From Rodentolepis nana (taxonomy: Eukaryota; Platyhelminthes; Cestoda; Cyclophyllidea; Hymenolepididae): DNA of 15,766 nucleotides. The notes under the pieces are model-generated. The model was not told where the DNA came from and searched no databases. It saw only the letters and a program-made list of their open reading frames with translations. The stretch is taken from the NCBI GenBank assembly GCA_900617975.1, contig UZAE01001029.1, positions 1-15,766 on the forward strand. The letters are read 5' to 3'. A program made the position numbers and the translations under genes. This document shows, piece after piece, positions 8,701 through 15,766 of this stretch; the first letter of the stretch is position 1, and each line of letters starts with the position of its first letter.

Positions 8701-11700
8701 TAATCTTTGATCAAAGTCTGATTTTTGTTATAAAATCGGTGACAGACACTTTATTTGTCAATTTGTTGGAAAAAAACCCATTCCAAGATTACATACTTAA
8801 GCATTTCACTATTAAATTAGGTAAAATTAAGAACAGAAACAAAAATAGTTATTGAAAATGGAGAACCTACCCTGTATAGTATCCAGTTGCAGACTACAGC
8901 CAGATATAGAACTAAGATTACAACCATCATTTCTGGCTAAAATAATAAAAATTGCAGGTAGCTATGATGGGAGAGTAATGGTAACATTATAATACCATAC
9001 CTCATAAGGAGCACTCCAACCACATCTCTAATATTCTACGCTACTGGATGTGCTTCTTGCTGCAAGTTTTGAAAAGAATATATTCCACTGAATCTGTCGC
9101 TAAAATACTGTATGTTACAGGAGAGATCAGAAAAAAGAATGTTTACATTCCTTGTAGGTCATGATAAAATCTTGCTGAATTCTTTCTTCAATGATCAAAA
9201 TATGCCAAAGCTCTGTATCTTTTAGTCCAACAGTCGCCTTGATTCAATCTTTGGAAAATAAATTAGTTTAGCCCGTTATTTCACAGATTAGTATCACCAA
9301 GAGATCACCCTTGAATGGGGTATGCAGAGCTTGGCTTGAAGATTCCTACAATGTGCTTTGATCCCTATATCTGCTGGTCAACTAACTATATAAATGAGAT
9401 GTTGATAAGCACTGATTCCACTCATAGTGACGAACTGAATATGTGTACAAATCAATCATCCGTGAATGAGATTGCATTTTTTTTCTAAAACGTAGTTTTG
9501 CTCCCAGACTAAGCAGCTATCATAACAAGTGGTTTTATTAAGCAGAACTGATTTTAAATCTCTCAAGTCATCTCTAATTCATACGCATTTACCAAAAAGT
9601 ACAGTTTGGAGATTCTCTCAACAGATGTCTCGATTTACGATCAGATTTCGTTTCGCATGGTCGAGCACCAGGGATACATAATGTATTTATAGGTTGTGCG
9701 TGGATATTGCAAAATTTAATTTAATTTTATTAATAGTAAAAAATTAACAAGTGGCACTGCCACAATAATACAAGGTAAATGACGAAGAGAAGAATATACA
9801 CGAGTGGACTCACCGCTAAATATACATCGACATTCCTTTTGGATTCGATTCATGAGACACTTATCAATGCAGGCCTCCCAATTTCGGAGAGGAACACAGT
9901 TGGTTTCCAAAACCTATCGAATGAAATAAAGAATTAAAAATTAGTTGATATAAATTTTATATAATAATTTTGTTCATTGTGGGGCTAGAAGGCAAGCTAT
10001 TAATTGGATTAATTAATGTTAGAGTAATTGTTCAAATAGTTCAAAACAAGTTTTAATGACCAAAACCTACTGATTAATGAAGATAATTTCATAAAGTTAA
10101 CTTTCTTATTTCAATGAACCTCCGATTCGCAATCCAAATGGTAACAAGATCGGTAGCTTTTGTATAAAAAAATAAACTAACTGTTAAGAAATTTACGAAA
10201 GGCCTGATAATCGAGGGCATAAAAGTCCCTTCAAGTTAAAGAATTATAAAAACGATATTTCTCTGTGCATTTTTTTGAAGATACTTAGCCCAATGGCATC
10301 CTCTGTTGTTATTTTAGCGTTGATAAACGCAATATTACTAGTTAAATAACAGTAAGAAGAAACAAATTTTGAATAATTGCACAATAATATGACCACTAAT
10401 CCTGAACCAGATGCATGTTGTACCTTGAAAATTCACAAGCAATTGTAGTATACGTAAGATGAAGCAACTACCATAATACATGCCACTTCTCATTCAGCGA
10501 AATATATATATATATATATATCAGATCGATTGGCTTTTGACTGATGAATGGACAGTAACAATTCCCATAATGCGGCAAAAAATGAAGTTTTCATTTAGTG
10601 TTTGGCCTAACAAAGACGTTTTAAGAAATTTTGCATAAATAAAGATTGTTTTCATTTATTTACTTATATCAAAATAAAATATCAACAGAAAATTCCATGC
10701 ATGCAATGAGAACAAATTTCAAGTTGAAAAATGCCGTAATCTGTGAGATGAAAAATTTTTAATCAAAAGTTATATAATATGGTCTCTAATTATATTTCAG
10801 CGTTGCAAAATTCGTATTAAGAGTTATAAATGATCATCAATATCTTAATTACTATTATTCATGTCAATGCAATAAAAACTTAAATAAATTTTAATCGTAA
10901 GATGGAATCCGCAAACTCTAAATCAAACCAAATTTAGTGAAGGAAGGAAGGGTTTTATTGGCCTAAAATGAGATCAGATTGTCAAGAGCTCCACTTTATC
11001 TGGTTTTTTGGAAGTTCTGAGTTGTCCACTTTCCCACAAAGGGTAACACGCAAATGTTCCAAATATCGTGATTTCATCCATGGATTTTTGACCTAGTTAA
11101 AATATATGTCAAAACTTGACGGTTGAATGAGAAATTCTCAACTATTTGTGAATTTATACTACTATGAAATCCAAGATTTGACTATAAAGACGTAAAAGTG
11201 TTCATTCAAATTAAACCCGCAATATTCACACATATTCCACACATTCTCATCGTCAGTAGGTAATTTGTATCGGTCTCTTATATGCCTAATAAGTGCGTAC
11301 ATAAACCAATCTTTCCTAACCCAACTTAATCCACCCTGTTTCTTACAAACCAAGGTTCTATTGGCTCATTTTCCCTTTTCTTAAACGGCTATAATATGCG
11401 TTTGGGTGAACTCAAACCACAGGAAAGACTTCGGTATTCTGTTAAACTGTAGAAAGATTATTAGTTACAAGACGGACTATAGAGTCACATACTAAGCACC
11501 TATCCCATAGATACAAAGATGAATTTTAATAGTTATAATGAAATGCGGATAGTTTAATAGATTCTGCATAAAATAACTGAAACGATCAAAGGAGATGCAC
11601 AAGAGACCCCAAAGGATCTGCGACTTATTTTATAAGTGATCAAAATTGAAATATTTATTTCAATTCTGCGGAGTTTTAAAAGAAGCAACAATTCTACTCA

Positions 11701-14700
11701 TGTTTAAAATCATACTTTGCACGCTATAACTTCTCTGAAGCAAAGTTTGATGAAACATTTCAAACAAAATCCCGTCCTTCGATATTGTATATGTTGCGTT
11801 TTTTATTCTCCTGCAGAATTGTGTATATTTTTAAATACCAGAAGGTTTCATGAATGCATGTCTAATATCCTACGACTATGCAGAAGTTATTAGGTGGTTT
11901 TCATTATTGGTTATTTAAAATTTAGTTCTTTTTCTCATTTATTTTATAAATTTTTATTGCTGGATATATTTCCTCAAAGAAATAAATCAAAATCATGCAT
12001 TAGGCATTATAAATGAAGAAATTCAATGCAAAAGAATATTAGGCCTTAAATCAAATTAACGGTAAAGTACTTTTTGTAATTAGTGTTGATGAATTGCCTG
12101 ACGTTATAGCGATTTTGGAGTACATTTCGGCGAATTCCCTTTACTTACATTATTAACTAAAATTCCACATTTTGAATGTATAACCGTAGAAAAATGTATA
12201 TTTTTATTATCTTGACTAATCATTACTCTCCACGGAAATGAAAATACTATGCAAATTTAATTTCAAAGAAGCAGATGAAATCGATTAAGAGAAATTTCCA
12301 AGAGTGATAAAGAGAAAGATAACTAAATGATCCGGTGAGTGACATGACTGCTTAGAGAAAATCTTTAAGTTCATGAAAATAGCTTTTTAGCCGCATTCCT
12401 TAGGAAAGTAAAACAGCTTTTTTTTGCATTTCTGTCCCCTTAACTTTAACCCTAGTTAGCTACGACAATCTGGTTCTGGTACATTAACAAACATATTTTT
12501 GTCACCTTGTAGGCATTTACCTTCGACATCGTTTTTTTAAGACCCCAACATTTTCAAAGTGCCTTTCTTCATTAGTCCAACAGTTGCTAAACGAATGGTT
12601 TAAAATGCAAAACTCAAATTTCCTTATTCGTTTCCTGGAGGGCAACAAATGCTAGTCTGCTGCGTTCAGCGCTTAATCATGAAATCCTGTCTCGCCACTT
12701 CATTTTTATTTCCCTTCAAATGATTGAGGAGTCAAATTAATCGTAAGTTAGTATTTAATAACTAATGAGGTAATTAAATTTTTTCGGGTAATAAATTGTA
12801 TTGCTCTTTATTAGAAATTGTACTAACATGAATATCAACTCGCAGTAATAAAATCGCATTGTTAATTGCCAACAATAACATAATTATTAATTTATTAATA
12901 ATTTAATCGTGTTATTCCATGTATAATAAAACGGTGTGTACCTACGTCCACTGACTCGAATTCCCTTTTTGTATACCCTATATTTTAGCATTGACAAACA
13001 TTTCCACTACCTCCCACGCAATTGGCCCCAGCCAACACTCATTTTTCGTTTAAGAAATTATTATTGCTTCTTATTGGCCTAACTTAATTAGGTTATTGGA
13101 GTATCATTAGTTGGGTTTAGAGCTACCTTTGATCTATATCACAACATTACCATTTTATAGCCAGCGTCCTATAGAGCATTATGTGCATTGGTACCTAATA
13201 GTTCCAAATTTTCCCTTAAGGTAACATTTTTGGTTAATATTCTATATTACTCATTTCGTGTCAAGTCAAAATATTATCATTTCATTTTAATGAAGAAATG
13301 CGAGCATCATCTTTGTTATTTTTCCAAATAATCATACGCAAATCAGTAAAACAACAGTAATCATCATCGTAAATAGAATATTATCGTCCTAAAACTACTG
13401 ATAGTAATATTTACTTTCTCGAAGTGATTCACCTCGACAAATTGAACAGGATAAAATCAAAGATACGTTTCTAACATTACACAAATACGCAGTCACCCCT
13501 GGTTAAGCCTGGGGTAGCCTGGTTACAAGCGCGTAGGACAGAGAGCTTAATCAAAACGCGGATCTAACTAGTTGAAAAGTATTGTTAAAAAGGATCGTCA
13601 TGGCTACTAAGAGCCATTATTTGCTCTCCTTCGACCACTATGCACTTGAAGAGCGCGGCATTGAAGATGGCGGTAGAAGTTTTGTCAACAGTTTGGTGCA
13701 GCAGACCAGTTAGGCCAAGCGTCTGACAACTTTCCAGCACTTACTCAATGATTTGATGATAAAGGAGGTTACGACTAGCTTCTTAAACTGATATATTAAT
13801 TTAAATAGATTAAATAATTAAATGAAGTTCTATGGATGGAAATAAAGGCATGAATATAAGATTTGAAAAATTGAGCTTTTTTTAAGATAAAATTAAATTA
13901 ACTTTGCCCTAAATTTTCAACAAAGGCAAAAGTAAATAAAAATGAATCCCAAATGATTTTTCATACATAATTGGTTTTAATTATTCATTGTTACTGAATA
14001 ACCATAAATGGACGAAATAATTCGACATTTTGAATACCAACATTTAAAATGATACAATTGCAAGATAATCCATTGCGCAGGAAATTTTAAAATCAATTTA
14101 TTACTTACAATTAAAGTCGCATTAATAGATTTATAGGCATTACGATATACATGTAATACTAAGAAATAGAATATCAATTTCATGATCACAACATTAGAAA
14201 TGGGATGTCATATTACCATCTAATAGATTGTTGGAATTCACCTACTCTCATATAACTGTAAAGTAATTTTGATGGCCACTCAATAATCAAATTTCCTATA
14301 GACACCCTTATATCTAGGCTTTAAGTAAACGTAACACTGTCAACTGAGCTCACCATGAGGACCCCATATATTAGTGACTCCAATCACGTTTTCATTTATG
14401 CAGTAAACATTGCTCTATGAATGGAGCCTTCGAATTTCACAATCCACTTCCCTTTTATTGCAAGCAGGCACATATTTGCATTGATTGAAGTGAATTGATA
14501 ACCAACAAGTGGCATAAAAGACTATGAAGTTAAGGGAGTTGAATAATAAAAAAATGTGAACATATTAGGGGAAAAAATTTATTATTCCAAATGTAGACTT
14601 CATCCAAAATAGGAAAGCCGTTGATATATCTTAATACCTTTTGCGACCTGCTTGCCTATCGCTATCGCAAGTCGCAATCTGTCCCACCAGAATAGGATCC

Positions 14701-15715
14701 TTTGAGGTGCTCTGATCAACAATTAGATGCTGAGTTCCCACGGTTGCTAATTGCGTTTATTCGGATTATGCATGGCAAATAAGGTAAACAGAAATCCCAC
14801 CAAATGAAATAAAGGTACTGCATAAAAAGAGGATTAAAACCTTTGTAGCATCTCGATTTTTTCGAGTGCTATAATTAATCCACCAATGAAAAAACGCTCT
14901 TATAATCCTTTGCACGACTTTTAGTTGAAAAGAAAAGTCCATATTGATCAAAGGCGGGGTTAGGAAGGAGAAATCATGCTACAACGTGTCTTAAAGATTG
15001 ATCAGCAGAGTAAGTGGTGAGTTCAAAAATAAATCATGACTTCAAATTTGAACATTAAGATCTTCAATTATATTACTTTCTTGTATTCATTACTATTTTG
15101 AAATCATCAAAAAACGTATTCATAAAGGAACTAGAAAAATGGTAATGAGGTAAAGAAGAAGCCTTAATAAAATCAGGGCATTAATGGTTGCATTTTGATG
15201 GAATCCACGAAATCATTGAACCAACCACATTCCTATAGGAAACATAGCTACTGTTTTTCAATCAATTTTCAAGGTGAAGTATTCGACAACTAGGTTGAAG
15301 GACATGAGCATGTCTGCTATCTTCACTATTTGGTTATGCTACCTTAAGTTACTAATACACTATTTCAATGGATCAGACCAGAAACTAACCTCTATTAACT
15401 TATTGCGGATCCTGCCACTCATGTTATACGCATTTTCTACCCATAAGTGGCAGCTGTGAATTTTATTATACATTTATTCATAACACCTAGTAAGTCAACC
15501 AAAAGTGTACTCATATGCGATAAATATTACCTTTCGAGTACCAACTAGACGAAGCATTGTATGAAACTGTGCCCCGAGGAATATGCCTGCCTGGTGGTAA
15601 ACCCAATGCGGTTCAGGTGTTTCGTGAACAAGGAAACGGAATCCCACTAGACCACTGTTGGGGATGAGATATTCCACCGACTCCGGGTCTAGCTCCAGGT
15701 GCAGTGTTTCAGAAG
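5191..15715 (-). CDS. DEG/ENaC-family ion channel subunit, eight 3' exons, 5' end off the window
   Basis: Seen: eight exons (15715-15531, 9913-9814, 8936-8871, 8265-8030, 7956-7202, 7133-7048, 6188-6102, 5747-5191) join through GT-AG introns, all in phase, into 689 residues plus TAG. Residue numbers used here count from the first whole codon in the window. The order is: palm/knuckle strand with G-F-R-F-L-V-H (24-30); ten thumb cysteines at 67, 76, 80, 89, 91, 100, 108, 124, 126 and 130; an unusual insertion (196-476); a pre-membrane segment (477-505); TM2 (about 508-528); a long cytoplasmic tail. Family knowledge: DEG/ENaC subunits form trimeric, often amiloride-sensitive sodium channels with two membrane helices, opened by acid, peptides or force. 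The first helix and start codon lie beyond the right edge. Inference: an invertebrate plasma-membrane cation channel subunit. The activating stimulus cannot be told. Family assignment is firm; the exons around 6100-7133 are less certain. Confidence 0.85.
5748..6101 (-). other. Intron 7 of the channel gene, 354 nt
   Basis: Seen: donor GTGTGT at 6101, acceptor TTTACAATTCAG. AT-rich, nothing else recognised. Confidence 0.6.
6102..6188 (-). CDS. Channel exon 7: pre-TM2 palm strand, possible cassette exon
   Basis: Seen: 87 nt, phase 1 on both sides, acceptor TTTCCTACTCCAAG (AG at 6190-6189), donor ACAG followed by GTGTGT. The peptide N-L-T-F-I-S-V-G-H-F then L-L-R-K-D-L-S-T runs into E-L-L-D-I of the last exon. 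Family knowledge: DEG/ENaC proteins have N-x-x-x-L-x-V-x-F, a variable turn, and then L-L-x-D-I just before TM2, and this segment fits with a gap of about three residues. A second acceptor inside it (TTCATTTCAG, exon starting 6149) is also in phase and would remove 13 residues. Confidence 0.62.
6307..6367. repeat. TA and AAAAT low-complexity tract
   Basis: Seen: (AT)8 at about 6321-6336 passing into TATAAAA-type units and then an A-run. It is a simple microsatellite inside intron 6. Confidence 0.9.
6513..6533. repeat. 8-bp inverted repeat with 5-nt loop
   Basis: Seen: TTGATTAA, TTATT, TTAATCAA inside intron 6. It could form a hairpin in RNA between exons 6 and 7; function unknown. Confidence 0.7.
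7048..7133 (-). CDS. Channel exon 6: short basic segment after a 68-nt intron
   Basis: Seen: 86 nt, one leading base, 28 codons, one trailing base. The acceptor is a strong pyrimidine tract ending CTTCCATTTTAG; the donor is AAAATG followed by GTAAGG. The peptide starts R-V-A-V-T-V-H-I-S-P and is then basic and Ser-rich, ending F-N-K-N. Its frame fits both neighbours: phase 2 from exon 5 and phase 1 into exon 7 or straight into exon 8. There is no family signature, so support rests on splice sites and phase. The junction with exon 7 would create an N-V-T sequon. Confidence 0.58.
7134..7201 (-). other. Intron 5, minimal-size intron of 68 nt, readable if retained
   Basis: Seen: donor GTACTC at 7201, acceptor CTTCCATTTTAG. 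Its first 66 bases keep the exon 5 frame open, and retention would end the protein at a TAA at 7122-7120, before TM2. See the findings for the competing reading. Confidence 0.6.
7202..7956 (-). CDS. Channel exon 5: large helix-rich extracellular insertion
   Basis: Seen: 755 nt open throughout (251 codons), phase 0 to phase 2; an open frame this long is very unlikely by chance at this base composition. The acceptor is TCACTTTTACAG and the donor CATAG followed by GTACTC at 7201. The peptide is rich in Leu, Ser, Lys, Glu and Gln with heptad-like runs, for example residues 196-240, 286-345 and 396-425, suggesting helices. It has only two cysteines (275, 356), sequons at N246, N368 and N380, and no membrane-length hydrophobic run. 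Known DEG/ENaC subunits have roughly 85-90 residues between the C-x-C motif and TM2; here there are about 380. I recognise no domain in it. The sequons and position place it outside the cell. That it belongs to this gene is supported by splice phases on both sides. Confidence 0.82.
7957..8029 (-). other. Intron 4, minimal-size intron of 73 nt
   Basis: Seen: donor GTACAA, acceptor CACTTTTACAG. It separates the conserved cysteine-rich exon from the insertion exon. The reading frame happens to stay open on the exon 5 side, so both exons overlap as ORFs in different frames. 73 nt is close to the lower limit in many invertebrates. Confidence 0.8.
8030..8265 (-). CDS. Channel exon 4: C-x-C-x3-C end of the cysteine-rich thumb
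   Basis: Seen: 236 nt, two leading bases then 78 codons, ending phase 0. The acceptor is TTTATTTCTAG and the donor CCAG followed by GTACAA. It encodes T-C-N-C-I-H-P-C-E-Q, then V-Y-N-Y-E-S-I and A-W. Family knowledge: C-x-C-x-x-P-C followed by Y, S and W is one of the most conserved DEG/ENaC motifs, marking the end of the thumb and the return to the palm. It also has one N-Q-S sequon (residue 167). After about 45 further residues the sequence no longer resembles the family and runs into the insertion of the next exon. Confidence 0.87.
8266..8870 (-). other. Intron 3 of the channel gene, 605 nt
   Basis: Seen: donor GTAGGT at 8870, acceptor TTTCTAG at 8267-8266. AT-rich, with a short TA run near 8368-8378 and nothing else recognised. 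Confidence 0.75.
8871..8936 (-). CDS. Channel exon 3: short 66-nt thumb exon
   Basis: Seen: a 66-nt exon, phase 1 on both sides, with acceptor ATTATTTTAG (AG at 8938-8937) and donor G followed by GTAGGT at 8870. Too short to stand out as an ORF, it was found by looking for the missing thumb cysteines. It supplies D-G-C-N-L-S and S-G-C, spaced eight apart, which match cysteines six and seven of the family thumb. N-L-S is a possible N-glycosylation site. Skipping it would keep the frame but lose two disulfide-forming cysteines. Confidence 0.78.
8937..9813 (-). other. Intron 2 of the channel gene, 877 nt
   Basis: Seen: donor GTGAGT at 9813, acceptor TTTTAG at 8938-8937. Two tiny splice-bounded segments at 9310-9345 and 9001-9027 are open but show no family residues. 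Otherwise nothing is recognised. Confidence 0.75.
9814..9913 (-). CDS. Channel exon 2: first five thumb cysteines
   Basis: Seen: 100 nt, phase 0 to phase 1, acceptor CATTCGATAG, donor G followed by GTGAGT. It encodes V-L-E-T-N-C, then N-W-E-A-C, D-K-C and K-E-C-R-C. Family knowledge: this is the ASIC-type order of one cysteine before the thumb helix, then C-x3-C, then C-x-C at the helix end. The first Cys is only nine residues before the second, closer than in vertebrate ASICs. Joining it directly to the preceding exon places the first thumb cysteine six residues after the G-T-R-K strand, as the family expects, so no exon seems required within the 5.6-kb intron between them. Confidence 0.82.
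10502..10521. repeat. (AT)10 microsatellite
   Basis: Seen: twenty bases of uninterrupted alternating A and T within intron 1. Confidence 0.95.
12882..12903. repeat. Perfect 10-bp AT inverted repeat with 2-nt loop
   Basis: Seen: AATTATTAAT, TT, ATTAATAATT. It is a perfect palindrome in the large intron; made only of A and T, it may be chance in this composition. Confidence 0.8.
13585..13740 (-). other. Coding-like fragment in a less AT-rich island
   Basis: Seen: 51 codons open between two stops on the minus strand, inside a stretch (about 13490-13760) clearly richer in G+C than the surrounding intron. The peptide has a natural-looking composition, for example I-F-N-A-A-L-F-K-C and V-V-E-G-E-Q-I-M. 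It has no usable in-phase splice pair to the channel exons and no start context. A decayed mobile element or pseudogene piece is the likeliest explanation. I recognise no family. Confidence 0.25.
14631..14756 (-). other. Second coding-like fragment in the large intron
   Basis: Seen: 41 codons open on the minus strand in a less AT-rich patch, including H-L-I-V-D-Q-S-T-S-K-D-P. An acceptor-like ACTCAG and a donor-like CTG followed by GTGGGA would bound a 39-nt, phase-0 segment (residues H-L-I-V to P-I-L) that could in principle sit between channel exons 1 and 2. No family support, so either an optional exon or a mobile-element remnant. Confidence 0.2.
15531..15715 (-). CDS. Channel exon 1 in window: palm/knuckle strands
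   Basis: Seen: 185 nt with two leading bases completing a codon, then 61 codons, ending in phase 0. The acceptor is GCCAAATCAG with its AG at 15717-15716, after a fairly pyrimidine-rich stretch. The donor is CGAAAG followed by GTAATA at 15530. The peptide has the DEG/ENaC signature of a glycine-led strand G-F-R-F-L-V-H, a Pro-rich turn (T-P-E-P-H-W), then a G-x-x-F-x-x-x-L strand ending G-T-R-K just before the thumb cysteines. The frame stays open for a few codons beyond each splice site, so it is visible as a longer ORF, but the splice boundaries give continuity with the next exon. It looks richer in G+C than the other exons. TM1 and the finger domain should lie in exons to the right of the window. 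Confidence 0.8.
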
Positions 15716-15766
15716 CTGATTTGGCAAGAAACAATTTAAGGTTAATTAATAATTTGGGGAGGGGGG

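Larger units (their letters stand above)
9914..15530 (-). other. Intron 1 of the channel gene, 5.6 kb
   Basis: Seen: donor GTAATA at 15530, acceptor CGATAG at 9915-9914. It is AT-rich with scattered chance ORFs, a (TA) run at 10502-10521, an AT palindrome at 12882-12903, and two less AT-rich islands at about 13490-13760 and 14631-14756 that are listed separately. No intact gene or complete transposable element was recognised. The ten thumb cysteines are complete without any exon from here, so no exon is required, though a cassette exon cannot be excluded. Confidence 0.7.

Noticed and set aside
9001..9027. 27-nt segment with AG/GT borders encoding R-C-G-W-S-A-P-Y-E
   Set aside because: Its phase does not fit the phase-1 junctions on either side, and it would add an unpaired cysteine.
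9310..9345. 36-nt splice-bounded, phase-compatible segment in intron 2
   Set aside because: No cysteine or family residue; exon 3 at 8871-8936 already supplies the missing part of the thumb.
11162..11353. 63-codon minus-strand frame with a C-x-x-C and protein-like composition inside intron 1
   Set aside because: Adding it to the channel would introduce extra cysteines into a complete ten-cysteine thumb, and no convincing splice pair brackets it. Chance or a degraded element remains possible.

Overview
The window looks like metazoan, probably invertebrate, genomic DNA. It is AT-rich, has low coding density, and holds a multi-exon gene with GT-AG introns. There is no bacterial-style gene packing. 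The one gene I can reconstruct belongs to the DEG/ENaC (degenerin / epithelial sodium channel / ASIC) superfamily, which is animal-specific. Two introns of 68 and 73 nt beside introns of hundreds to thousands of bases, varied 3' splice sites (ATAG, TTAG, CTAG, ACAG, TCAG) and the base composition would fit a flatworm such as a tapeworm, but nothing here proves the taxon.

The gene lies on the minus strand. It enters from the right edge, so its 5' end, first membrane helix and promoter are outside the window, and it ends at a TAG at 5191-5193. I rebuilt eight exons by hand: 15531-15715, 9814-9913, 8871-8936, 8030-8265, 7202-7956, 7048-7133, 6102-6188 and 5191-5747. All junctions are in phase and give one open frame of 689 residues plus stop. 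The first four exons carry the DEG/ENaC extracellular core: the palm/knuckle strand motif, then all ten thumb-domain cysteines in family order. The 755-nt fifth exon then inserts about 250 helix-rich residues where the family normally has a short link to the second membrane helix. The last exon encodes that helix, with a changed selectivity motif, and a Ser/Pro/Gln-rich cytoplasmic tail of about 160 residues.

The rest is intron or 3' flank. Positions 1-5183 lie downstream of the gene and contain no convincing gene. They hold a three-copy direct repeat at 393-496 in which every unit contains a perfect 5' splice-site consensus on the plus strand. The 5.6-kb intron at 9914-15530 is mostly AT-rich and contains two less AT-rich islands (about 13490-13760 and 14631-14756) with coding-like minus-strand frames of unknown meaning. 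No RNA gene, CRISPR array, complete transposon or operon-type element was recognised. Everything here comes from reading the sequence; no database search was done.
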